Of a stretch of DNA of 64,000 nt, positions 1 through 6,953 are shown one piece after another. The notes beneath the pieces are model-generated. The model was not told where the DNA came from, did not search any database, and was given only the letters and a program-made list of their open reading frames with translations. Made by a program: the position numbers and the translations under genes. Each line of letters begins with the position of its first letter. The stretch's first letter is position 1. The DNA is from Bacillota bacterium. Its GTDB lineage: Bacteria > Bacillota > Clostridia > Christensenellales > Aristaeellaceae. The stretch is from NCBI GenBank assembly GCA_023411375.1, contig JAEYOW010000037.1:62001-126000 (forward strand), given 5' to 3'.

Positions 1-307
1 CTTTATCCCAAATACAACAGGCTTTAAACTCCCAGCCGTGTTTTAGTAGATACGGATGCACTGCCGCCCAACCTTGTTCCGTATTCCAAAACCACAGTGT
101 TGTTTGTGGCGTTGAAAGTTTGGACCATTTTTGAATGTGAGGCTCATACCACTCACCAAGGTTATCGCAGGAAACCAAGTCTCCCTTGTAGCCACTTACG
201 CCATAAGGTCCATCAGATATTATTACGATGGGTGATTCCCATTGTTCATACATAAACATTGCATCTGAGTTGAACAGTTGTATTTTGCCATAATTGAGCA
301 TTTCCAT
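1..307 (-). CDS. Site-specific DNA methyltransferase (N4-cytosine/N6-adenine type), N-terminal part, cut by window edge
   Basis: This partial gene runs off the left edge; 102 codons are visible. The protein begins MEMLNYGKIQLFNSD and contains a catalytic motif IV of the (S/D)PPY type, here SDGPYG near residue 35. It is followed by WYEPHI and by LWFWNTEQGWAAVHP near residue 72. This arrangement is known from a group of small beta-class amino-methyltransferases of restriction-modification systems. It would transfer a methyl group from S-adenosylmethionine to a base in a specific DNA site. The start ATG at 307 has an AGGTGA ribosome site and lies 8 nt after the stop of the HTH regulator, so the two genes form an operon. 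The target recognition region and any restriction gene would lie outside the window. Confidence 0.8.
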   Translation of the reverse strand, partial: MEMLNYGKIQLFNSDAMFMYEQWESPIVIISDGPYGVSGYKGDLVSCDNLGEWYEPHIQKWSKLSTPQTTLWFWNTEQGWAAVHPYLLKHGWEFKACCIWDK

Positions 308-315
308 TGCTATTT

Positions 316-534
316 TCACCTATCCGTTTCATCAAGATGTCTTAGCTCTACAATGTCACCAATTTCGCACTGTAGAGCGACACAGATTTTTTCTAACAAG
401 TCTGTAGTAACATTTTCGCCCTTTCTAAGTTTCGCCAGAGAAGATGGGCTGATCTGCGCAATATCACACAAGTCCTTCTTTTTAAGGTCTTTATCAATTA
501 ATAGTTTCCACAGCTTCTTGTATGTCACTGCCAT
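316..534 (-). CDS. Small XRE/Cro-type helix-turn-helix regulator, controller-like
   Basis: A 72-residue protein starting MAVTYKKLWKLL. It is almost entirely one Cro/CI-type helix-turn-helix domain: KKKDLCDIAQISPSSLAKLRKGE forms helices 2 and 3, followed by TTDLLEKICVALQCEIGDI, the usual last helix pair of the family. The start at 534 is preferred over an upstream TTG at 549 because GAGGAGGG lies 5 nt before it. It is the first gene of a two-gene operon with the methyltransferase. This matches the usual place of controller proteins that set methylase and restriction enzyme levels, but a general role in a mobile element is equally possible. Confidence 0.8.
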   Translation of the reverse strand: MAVTYKKLWKLLIDKDLKKKDLCDIAQISPSSLAKLRKGENVTTDLLEKICVALQCEIGDIVELRHLDETDR

Positions 535-825
535 GCTATCCCTCCTCAATGTTTAACCGAGCCATGCTCAAACTGCAGTTGTATTATACCACAAAAATTT
601 CGATAAAGCAATCGTAAATTATGAGATAACAGTATTTTATTATCTTATCACAGAACATCTACTTGCCACATTTTCAACCATTTCAACGGAATACAATTTA
701 ATTATTCGCTTGTGTCCTTACGATAGGGGTAATTGTTTAAGCTTTTTTCGGCACATTTTCGTCGGAGAGGGCTTTTTCTATTGTATTAAATGTTGGAACT
801 ACATAGAGCCGTGCTACGACATACG

Positions 826-950
826 AAAGTTCCCGTTTGCCGAGTGCACACCCTATGCACACCCCCAAGTTTCCGTTTGCCGAGTGCAAGGCGAAATACA
901 CCTATATGCTCCGTAGACGGGGCTTTTTTCTTTGCACTCTACAAACGGCA
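826..950. repeat. Three copies of a ~20-bp repeat (two direct, one inverted)
   Basis: Copies at 826-848 and 866-888 share CCGTTTGCCGAGTGCA in the same direction with a 40-bp period. A third, diverged copy lies inverted at 931-950 and can pair with the second copy as a long hairpin. Between them a small hairpin followed by six T residues (911-929) looks like a rightward terminator. Function is unknown. Confidence 0.6.
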
Positions 951-1001
951 GAAAACAAAAAAGCCGCCAGAAAGCCTTGCTACCAAGACCTTCTGACGGC
1001 T
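949..1001 (-). terminator. Probable rho-independent terminator, leftward
   Basis: Arms at 962-979 and 983-1001 pair over about 18 bp with few mismatches. Read leftward the hairpin is followed by TTTTTTGTTTT. It is the second terminator after tRNA-Ser. Confidence 0.7.
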
Positions 1002-1007
1002 ACCGTG

Positions 1008-1047
1008 TGCAAAATAAAAACGCCAGCATTGTATCAATACTGACGTT
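1008..1047 (-). terminator. Rho-independent terminator of tRNA-Ser
   Basis: AACGTCAGTATTG pairs with a matching arm (1020-1047). Read leftward the hairpin is followed by GTTTTTATTTT, just past the 3' end of the tRNA gene. Confidence 0.75.
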
Positions 1048-1053
1048 CTTATA

Positions 1054-1144
1054 TGGCGGAGAGTTAGGGATTTGAACCCTAGGTACGCTATTAACGTACA
1101 CACGATTTCCAGTCGTGCGCCTTAGACCACTCAGCCAACTCTCC
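1054..1144 (-). tRNA. tRNA-Ser(GGA)
   Basis: The gene is 91 nt long with encoded CCA. The acceptor arms GGAGAGT and ACTCTCC pair. The anticodon loop is CTGGAAA, giving anticodon GGA (serine UCC/UCU codons). A long variable arm typical of class II tRNAs is present (TACGTTAATAGCGTA), and the T-arm carries GGTTCAAATCC. Its 3' end faces the AT-rich left region that carries a DNA-modification gene, a usual insertion point for integrating elements. Confidence 0.96.
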
Positions 1145-1180
1145 ATGATCCATGCGTTGCATACATCCGCAACGTTGAAT

Positions 1181-1209
1181 ATTATACACATCAGGCGTGC
1201 CTATGTCAA
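1181..1209 (-). promoter_or_regulatory. SigA promoter of tRNA-Ser
   Basis: On the minus strand TTGACA (1204-1209) and TATAAT (1181-1186) are separated by exactly 17 bp. Both are perfect consensus hexamers, about 40 bp upstream of the mature 5' end. Confidence 0.9.
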
Positions 1210-1278
1210 GGTTTTTTCCAAAATAAGCGCAGTAGGCGCGTCAGGCCGGCCCGTAAAGCCGCCCCATGCAACCCATGC

Positions 1279-1299
1279 GAAACGGCTTGCCGCCGTTTC
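1279..1299. other. Hairpin downstream of the dapA-family gene
   Basis: GAAACGGC and GCCGTTTC pair around a 5-nt loop, 35 bp past the stop of the aldolase gene. There is no T-tract, so it may protect the mRNA 3' end rather than terminate on its own. Confidence 0.4.
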
Positions 1300-1333
1300 C
1301 CGTCTATGGGCTACATGGAGCGTTGCTCCGTCA

Positions 1334-2260
1334 TTATTCAGGCAGCTTTTCCAAGGCTTCCATGCCATGCGCCCCGTAGCGGGCACGGATGGTGCGAAGC
1401 CCATCCTTCAGGCTTTCTTCCTGCTGGACGGTCAGGCGGGCAAAAGGCTCGCGCACATAGCCCGCGTCGCGTCCCATCCATTGCGCCATCTTTTTCATCG
1501 CGGAGAAATACGGAAATTTCAATACAAACAGGATGACCGCGTCCGCCACGCGCTGGCATTCCTCCGCGAGCCTCATGTCGTTTGCCAGCACCGCGTCCCT
1601 AAGTTGAAGAAAGATTTCGGGGATCACGTTATAGAACGAGCCGATGATGCCGTCCGCCCCGAATGCGAAGCCGGACAGCGCCATTTCATCGCAGCCGGAG
1701 TAAATCATGAAATCCTGCCCTAATTCATCCTTCATGCGCATGATCTCGTGATGCGTGGGCGAGGTATACTTCATTCCCTTCACGTTGGGCAGCCCGGCAA
1801 GCCGCCGGACGGTATCGTTGCTGACCAGCCCGGCAAGCGCGATGTTATAAATAATCATGGGCAGCGGCGTCGCGGCGCTCAGCGCCTGATAATAAGAAAA
1901 GATCTCGTCCTCAGAAAATTTAAAATAGAAAGGCGGAACAGAGGAAAGCGCATCGGCGCCGGCCTTGTATGCGTGCTCGGCAAAAGCGATGGATTTTGCG
2001 GTTCCGATATCTCCCACATGAACGATAACCGGTACGCGGCCTTTATTCTGGTCGATAACAGCCTCCACCACAGCATGCCGCTCGCCCGCGTCCATCAGGA
2101 AAGCCTCGCCGGTACTGCCGGTCAGGTAAAGGCCATCGACCCCCTTTTGTATCAAAAACTCAGTCAAATTGCGCTGGCGCTGTTCGTCAAAAGCGCCATT
2201 TTCGTCAAAGCAGGTCATCATTGCGGGGATAACGCCCCGAATGCTCTGTATATCCCTCAA
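1334..2260 (-). CDS. DapA/NanA-family class I aldolase (N-acetylneuraminate lyase-like or 2-keto-3-deoxy sugar acid aldolase)
   Basis: A 308-residue TIM-barrel protein of the dihydrodipicolinate synthase superfamily. The GSTGE substrate-binding loop is at residues 48-52, the conserved tyrosine in IIYNI at 138, and the Schiff-base lysine in KGMKYTS at 164. GSTGE rather than GTTGE is more common in sialate lyases and sugar-acid aldolases than in lysine-pathway enzymes. It would cleave a 2-keto(-3-deoxy) sugar acid to pyruvate and an aldehyde or amino sugar. The start is TTG at 2260, with GGAGG 8 nt upstream. It is the last gene of the operon that begins at 8207. With NagA and NagB nearby, an amino-sugar role is attractive; with the enolase-family dehydratase, a sugar-acid role is equally plausible. 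Confidence 0.85.
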   Translation of the reverse strand: MRDIQSIRGVIPAMMTCFDENGAFDEQRQRNLTEFLIQKGVDGLYLTGSTGEAFLMDAGERHAVVEAVIDQNKGRVPVIVHVGDIGTAKSIAFAEHAYKAGADALSSVPPFYFKFSEDEIFSYYQALSAATPLPMIIYNIALAGLVSNDTVRRLAGLPNVKGMKYTSPTHHEIMRMKDELGQDFMIYSGCDEMALSGFAFGADGIIGSFYNVIPEIFLQLRDAVLANDMRLAEECQRVADAVILFVLKFPYFSAMKKMAQWMGRDAGYVREPFARLTVQQEESLKDGLRTIRARYGAHGMEALEKLPE

Positions 2261-2278
2261 AGTTACTTCCTCCGGTCG

Positions 2279-2980
2279 TTATGGTTTTGTCTCGGCAGGT
2301 TTGCGCTCAATCCCGCTGAAATGCTTAAACATCAACTGCGCGGCCAGATTTTCATCCCGGTTGCGCACGGCGTCCAAAATACGGTGGTGGTCCTCAATGG
2401 TTTTCAGCGCCCTCTCCATGCTTTTGGGGCTTTCCCGTTTAAGCAGCTGGTTCATTTCAAGATCGCGGTACGAATTCCAGAAAATATGGCACAGCGAGGT
2501 AAGCATGCGGTTGTCCACGACGGAATACAGCGTTTCATGAAACAGACCGTCAATCTCGTAAGTGGGCTCGTTTTTTTCGGCCAACCGCGTCCATTCACTC
2601 AAAATGCTCTCGCAGCGCTCGAGCTGCTCGTCGTCGATCTTATCCACCACGCGCGCCATCAACGAGGTCTCCAGCTGCCTGCGCAGGTCGTAAAGATCGA
2701 TCACAATGCTCGGGTCCAACACGAAGCCGTAATCGAAAATATCGCCAATTGCGTCCAGGTTGAAATCGCGCAACACAAGCCCGATTCCGTGACGGATTTC
2801 AATCAGGCCGATGCTTTCCAGCGCGCGCGTCGCTTCGCGCACACAGCTTTTGCTGATTTCAAGCGCGGCGGCGATGTCCCCTTCGCAAGGCAGCATATCC
2901 CCCGGCTTTAGTCCCTGGCTCACGATCAGATCGCGAATATACTCCCGAACCAGCGTCGTATTGCTCATCTTTCGCGGCAT
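2279..2980 (-). CDS. GntR-family regulator, FadR/FCD subfamily
   Basis: A 233-residue regulator. A winged helix-turn-helix occupies residues 10-75 (LKPGDMLPCEGDIAAALEIS, then SCVREATRALESIGLIE). An all-helical FCD ligand domain follows from about 90. The D and H residues that bind metal in many FCD proteins appear to be kept (DGLFHETLY, DHHRILDAV, FKHFSG), so a carboxylated ligand bound through a metal ion is likely. It sits inside the transport operon between the permease and aldolase genes, which suggests autoregulation. Its probable operator is the perfect palindrome at 8276-8295 upstream of the first gene. The effector is unknown. Confidence 0.9.
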   Translation of the reverse strand: MPRKMSNTTLVREYIRDLIVSQGLKPGDMLPCEGDIAAALEISKSCVREATRALESIGLIEIRHGIGLVLRDFNLDAIGDIFDYGFVLDPSIVIDLYDLRRQLETSLMARVVDKIDDEQLERCESILSEWTRLAEKNEPTYEIDGLFHETLYSVVDNRMLTSLCHIFWNSYRDLEMNQLLKRESPKSMERALKTIEDHHRILDAVRNRDENLAAQLMFKHFSGIERKPAETKP

Positions 2981-3037
2981 TTGTTCCCGCTCCTTGCCTT
3001 TGTTTTGGTAGCTTTGGTATGGAAGGAATTCTCCCTC

Positions 3038-3889
3038 TTACCCTTTTACCCCTGCCGAAATATTCATGCCGTCGATGATTTTGTTCTGAAATACCACGTA
3101 AATCAACAGCGTGGGAACAAAGGATATAACCGCCCCGGCCAGCGCCACGCCCATTCCTCCGCCTTCGCCGCGCGTAGCGGAGGAAAAGATATTGGCCAGG
3201 CCAAGCTGCAATGTGTACATCTTATCGTTTCGCGTCACAATCAGGGGATACAGGAAGTCATTCCACTGGTTGACGAAGTTGAAGGTTAAAAGCACTACCA
3301 GCGCGGGCTTCGTCTGCGGGAGAATAATGCTGGTGTATGTGCGCAGCATGCTGGCGCCATCGATGCGCGCGGCCTCGTCAAAATCCATGGGGATCGCTTG
3401 CATGTACTGCATCAGCAGGTAAATCCCGAACGCGTCGCAGAAAAACGGCAGCCATGCCCAGAAGGTGTTGAGCATCTTCAGGTTGGAGAAGATGATAAAC
3501 AGCGGCAGAATACGCGTCTGAATCGGGATGACCAGGAGCAGCATCAGCAACCACAGCAAAAGCTTGCGCCCGCGAAACTCCGTGCGTCCGAAGCCAAATG
3601 CCGCCATAGAGCACAGCAGCACCTGAAACAGGCTTGTACCAATGGAAATAATCAGGCTGTTGGTGGTCCAGCGGCCTATGGGGTTATTGGCGAACAGGTA
3701 ACGGTAATTTTCCAGGCTGACCTGCTCGGGCCAAAGCTCCATCGGGTAAGGCATGGTGACTAGGTTGGGATGAAGCGCCTCAATCATCAGGATGTAAAAG
3801 GGAAAGACGACCGTAACCCCCACAAGGGAAAGAAAAAGTACGCGCAGCGCGGTGTGCCACCGCCTGGTTTTCCGGTTTCCAACCTCCAT
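3038..3889 (-). CDS. Carbohydrate ABC transporter permease, MalG type
   Basis: A 283-residue inner subunit with about six membrane segments. The first is VLFLSLVGVTVVFPFYILMI, near residues 17-36. The cytoplasmic EAA loop reads FDEAARIDGASMLRTY and docks the ATPase. The C terminus GMNISAGVKG is typical of the MalG/CUT1 group. It pairs with the MalF-type gene immediately upstream, only 6 bp away, and with the binding protein at 6954-8207. No ATPase gene is in the cluster, so a shared multi-sugar ATPase encoded elsewhere (MsmK/UgpC type) probably powers it, as is known for many Bacillota CUT1 systems. Confidence 0.92.
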   Translation of the reverse strand: MEVGNRKTRRWHTALRVLFLSLVGVTVVFPFYILMIEALHPNLVTMPYPMELWPEQVSLENYRYLFANNPIGRWTTNSLIISIGTSLFQVLLCSMAAFGFGRTEFRGRKLLLWLLMLLLVIPIQTRILPLFIIFSNLKMLNTFWAWLPFFCDAFGIYLLMQYMQAIPMDFDEAARIDGASMLRTYTSIILPQTKPALVVLLTFNFVNQWNDFLYPLIVTRNDKMYTLQLGLANIFSSATRGEGGGMGVALAGAVISFVPTLLIYVVFQNKIIDGMNISAGVKG

Positions 3890-3895
3890 CCCCGA

Positions 3896-4774
3896 TTACC
3901 CCCTTTCCCTCAGCAGCCTTTTTTCAAGCCCAACAATCACCAGGAAAATCGCTACGCCGATAACCGCGATGGCGCTGCCATAACCGATGTTGTAGGAGGA
4001 AAATGCCTGCTGGTACAAGTAGTACGTAATAGTCATGGTTGAATAGTCGGGCCCGCCCTTGGTCAGCAGGTAGGGCTGCACAAACATCTGGAACGCCCAT
4101 GTCGTGACCATAACGACGCAGAGCGTGGTGGTAGGCTTGATCTGGGGCAACGTAATGTGCCAGAAGGTGCTAAAGCGTCCGCTTCCGTCAATAGCCGCCG
4201 CCTCGTACAGGTTGGTATCCACTGTTTGCAACCCTGCCATAAACATCAATACCGTATAGCCGCAGTTTTTCCAGATGGATAAAAGCACCAGCGACGGCAT
4301 GGACCAGCCGGTATCCAGCAGCCACGGCACCTTTTGAATGCCCACCGACGACAGGATGCTGTTGAACAGGCCGATATCGTAGTCAAAGAACCACTGCCAC
4401 ACCACGATAACCACCACGTACGACGTGATGACCGGCACGTAGTACAGCGCCCGGAAAAATGACATCACGCGCCCTTTGTGGTTTAAGAGCATCGCAAGCA
4501 ACAGCGAAATGACGATCGTCGGCAGCACATACATCAAGGCGTACTGGAAGGTGTTGAGCAGCGAACGGACGGCGATGGGGTCGTTAAAAAAGCGTTGATA
4601 GTTTTTAAGCCCGGCAAAGGAAGGCGAGGAAAGCGCCGACCAGCTTTGCAAGCTGTACCAGATGTTGGCGGCCGTCACCGCCAGGCCGAAGCCGCCCAGG
4701 ATAATTACGGAGGGCAGCACAAACCAAAAGCCGCTTTCACCCCTGCCGCGGCGGCGCAACGAACGTTCCGTCAT
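3896..4774 (-). CDS. Sugar ABC transporter permease, MalF/UgpA type
   Basis: A 292-residue permease with six predicted membrane segments, the first at about residues 15-37 (FWFVLPSVIILGGFGLAV). The EAA loop is LYEAAAIDGSGRFSTFWHI, followed by LPQIKP, the standard MalF signature. The ATG at 4774 has GAAGGAGG upstream. It forms the membrane heterodimer with the downstream MalG-type protein. The gene order binding protein, two dehydrogenases, then permeases is unusual, since the permeases normally follow the binding protein directly. Confidence 0.92.
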   Translation of the reverse strand: MTERSLRRRGRGESGFWFVLPSVIILGGFGLAVTAANIWYSLQSWSALSSPSFAGLKNYQRFFNDPIAVRSLLNTFQYALMYVLPTIVISLLLAMLLNHKGRVMSFFRALYYVPVITSYVVVIVVWQWFFDYDIGLFNSILSSVGIQKVPWLLDTGWSMPSLVLLSIWKNCGYTVLMFMAGLQTVDTNLYEAAAIDGSGRFSTFWHITLPQIKPTTTLCVVMVTTWAFQMFVQPYLLTKGGPDYSTMTITYYLYQQAFSSYNIGYGSAIAVIGVAIFLVIVGLEKRLLRERG

Positions 4775-4789
4775 GCGGATTCCTCCTTC

Positions 4790-5881
4790 TTAAAAAGCGT
4801 TTTCCTTAATGGCGCGCGCAAGCGAGGAGGGCTCGCCGGGCAGCGGCATGAAGACGCGCGCGCATCCCTTGCGTTTGGATTCGTAGATCGCCATGATGGT
4901 TTCCAACGCCGCGCGGCCATCCGCGCCGGACGACGTCTCGCTCTGCGCTCCTGTGCGCATGCAGCGCACCAGCTCGCCATAAGCTTCCAAATACGGATTG
5001 AGCTTCACACCCTCCGTGTTGGGATAAGGCGCGGGCGCCAGTTCCTTGAAATTGCTGGCATATTTGCTGTCCTCATACTTCCAAAGGTACGCCTCGTTGG
5101 TGTAAAGCAGCATTTTGCCCCTGGAGCCCTGAATTTCCAGTTCAAAGCGCATATAATCGGTGCGTTCGTTGACGAGCGTGGTGCCATATACGCCGTTTTG
5201 GAACCGCATAAGCGAATAAGCGCTGTCCTCCACGAGATCCTCAGGCTTTGCGCGCTCCACGTCGCTCATCACCCATTGGATGTCGCCAAACAGGTAACGC
5301 ATGATATCAAACAGGTGCGTGGCGTCATGCAAAAGCGGACCCTCAAACTCCGACTGCCAGTTTTTGTTGGGCTTGCATCCTTCGCAGATACCGATAACCG
5401 CGTTTATCTGTCCAATCTCGCCGCTTTCAATAATCTGTTTGGCGGAACGGTAGAGCGAGTTGAAACGGCGGTTATGCATGGTCATGAGCACAACGCCGTT
5501 ATCCGCGCAGGCCTTGAGCATACGGTCCGCATCCTCGAGCGAAAGCGCGAGGGGCTTTTCACACAGAATGCCCTTGACCCCCGCGTTTGCAAGGTCCACC
5601 ACGATCTGCGCATGCGTTTCCGGATTGGTGGCGACGCCTACGATATCAATCTTTTCCTCACGAACCATTTCCAGATAGTCGGTATACGCCTTTTTGGTGT
5701 GAAATCGCTCTTGAAACGCCTTTGCGCTTTTTTCGCTTCTGGCCGCGCCAGCCACCAGCTCAACTCCCGGCAGCTGAGCCAGCGCGCCCGCGTGCGTACA
5801 GGGATGGTCGCGCTTGGGATCATCCTCCAGCGTCCAGGCGATGCGGCCCAAACCAACGACTGCCGCGCGATAATTCTCCAT
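4790..5881 (-). CDS. Gfo/Idh/MocA-family NAD(P)-dependent oxidoreductase
   Basis: A 363-residue dehydrogenase. The N-terminal Rossmann fold has VVGLGRIA at residues 8-15, and the family's EKPLALS motif (lysine of the active site) is near residue 107. The second domain carries the usual GPLLHDATHLFDIMRYL helix with the substrate-binding aspartate/histidine pair. Such enzymes oxidise or reduce sugar, inositol or amino-sugar hydroxyl groups; some act on intact glycosides. The closest neighbour is another member of the same family 14 bp upstream, so two related steps or two subunits are possible. The substrate cannot be read from sequence. Confidence 0.88.
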   Translation of the reverse strand: MENYRAAVVGLGRIAWTLEDDPKRDHPCTHAGALAQLPGVELVAGAARSEKSAKAFQERFHTKKAYTDYLEMVREEKIDIVGVATNPETHAQIVVDLANAGVKGILCEKPLALSLEDADRMLKACADNGVVLMTMHNRRFNSLYRSAKQIIESGEIGQINAVIGICEGCKPNKNWQSEFEGPLLHDATHLFDIMRYLFGDIQWVMSDVERAKPEDLVEDSAYSLMRFQNGVYGTTLVNERTDYMRFELEIQGSRGKMLLYTNEAYLWKYEDSKYASNFKELAPAPYPNTEGVKLNPYLEAYGELVRCMRTGAQSETSSGADGRAALETIMAIYESKRKGCARVFMPLPGEPSSLARAIKENAF

Positions 5882-5894
5882 AATCCAGTCCTCC

Positions 5895-6824
5895 TCAGGC
5901 CCGCGCGAGCGCTTCCGTCATGCGGGCGATCATCTCAAAATTGCGTTCTGTTTCCGCAAACGGCACAGGCGGCTTTCCCGTATCGATCATACGCAGGAAC
6001 GCTTCCATCGTGCCTTTAAAGCCGCCGTAGGCATTGTCCACATTCAGCTCCGGCAAGCCCGTATATTCCTGATCCATGTTGTTGATATACGCGTGCTCCG
6101 GCGTAACCGCCTCCACCGCGTAATCTGTACGCTCCGTAGCGCATAAAAGCGAGACCGTTCCCAGCGAGCCGTCCTCATACTTTACGGTCAGGGCGTAATT
6201 ATCATCGCAGCGCGCATGCCGGTAATGGCATTTGCTTGACATTCCCTCGATGCGAACGGCTTTTTGTGGCATAAACATATTCAGCAATTCTACCGCGTGA
6301 ATACCAATATCGGTCAGCATTCCCCCGCTCTGCGCCGGATCGTCATGCCAGCGCTTAACGGGGTTTTCCAGAAAGAATTTCATCGTATGGTATACGGTAA
6401 CATGGCAGCGGACGACGCGCTCGCCAGCCGATCGGATATCCTCCAGCATTTTGAGGTATGTCGGCGCAAGACGCAGCGGGCTTACGGAAAACACCTGCTT
6501 TCCCTCGCATTCCTTAAGGAAGTTCTTTGCCTCCTCCACGCTGTGGGACAGCGGCTTCTCAATATAGACGGGAATACCACGTGCCATAAACGGCCTTGCC
6601 AGCGGGATATGGTCGCTGTTGCGGCTATCGATCAGCACGCCGTCCACATCAGGATAATCCTCCACCCGGGGAACGACCTCGCAACCAAACTGTTCGGCGT
6701 AGGCGCGCGCGTTCTCCTCCGTGTAATCCCACACAGTGCTTACCTGAGCGCCAAGCTCTTTGAGCAAAGGGGCGTAAAAATAAGGATTGTTCAGGCCCAG
6801 GCCCACCACGCCAATTTTTTTCAT
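5895..6824 (-). CDS. Gfo/Idh/MocA-family oxidoreductase
   Basis: A 309-residue protein starting MKKIGVVGLGLNNPYFYAP. The start at 6824 is chosen because GGAGG lies 9 nt before it; longer in-frame starts lack a site. GLGLNN takes the place of the usual GxGxxG, so the nucleotide loop is slightly atypical. IEKPLSHS (lysine near residue 94) and GGMLTDIGIHAVELLNMF, with the catalytic D-x3-H pair, are kept. It differs clearly from the next gene, so this is not a recent tandem duplication. It follows the binding-protein gene after a 129-bp gap containing a GC-rich hairpin. Confidence 0.88.
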   Translation of the reverse strand: MKKIGVVGLGLNNPYFYAPLLKELGAQVSTVWDYTEENARAYAEQFGCEVVPRVEDYPDVDGVLIDSRNSDHIPLARPFMARGIPVYIEKPLSHSVEEAKNFLKECEGKQVFSVSPLRLAPTYLKMLEDIRSAGERVVRCHVTVYHTMKFFLENPVKRWHDDPAQSGGMLTDIGIHAVELLNMFMPQKAVRIEGMSSKCHYRHARCDDNYALTVKYEDGSLGTVSLLCATERTDYAVEAVTPEHAYINNMDQEYTGLPELNVDNAYGGFKGTMEAFLRMIDTGKPPVPFAETERNFEMIARMTEALARA

Positions 6825-6907
6825 GACCTTCATCCTCCGTTTTGTACAAACGCTTTCATCAAAACGGCGTGCGGGACCGCCGGACACGGGAGAAGCGCTG
6901 GGGGTGT

Positions 6908-6950
6908 GAGGTCCCCAGGTTCACTTCCGCGGCGGCCCCGCCGCCCGGAC
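6908..6950 (-). other. GC-rich hairpin region between binding protein and downstream genes
   Basis: The stretch holds GGCGGCGGGGCCGCCG, which folds on itself, just after the binding-protein stop codon, with no T-run. Such intercistronic hairpins protect the upstream mRNA and reduce read-through, giving excess binding protein over permease. Confidence 0.5.
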
Positions 6951-6953
6951 ACG

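Larger units (their letters stand above)
560..1050. other. AT-rich non-coding stretch between HTH gene and tRNA-Ser
   Basis: No convincing gene is seen here: the open frames lack ribosome sites and recognisable domains. The stretch is visibly more AT-rich than the genes to its right. It holds a short repeat family (826-950) and two terminator-like hairpins reading leftward (949-1001 and 1008-1047). Confidence 0.6.

Noticed and set aside
826..950. CRISPR array
   Set aside because: Only three diverged units, one inverted, with unequal spacing and no cas genes.
710..1043. Several 60-70 codon plus-strand frames in the AT-rich left region
   Set aside because: They run through repeats and terminator hairpins, overlap each other in different frames and lack ribosome sites.
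4595..6019. Long open frame on the plus strand opposite the permease and dehydrogenase genes
   Set aside because: It lies antisense to two clear family genes, has no ribosome site and shows no domain; high GC gives long antisense frames throughout.
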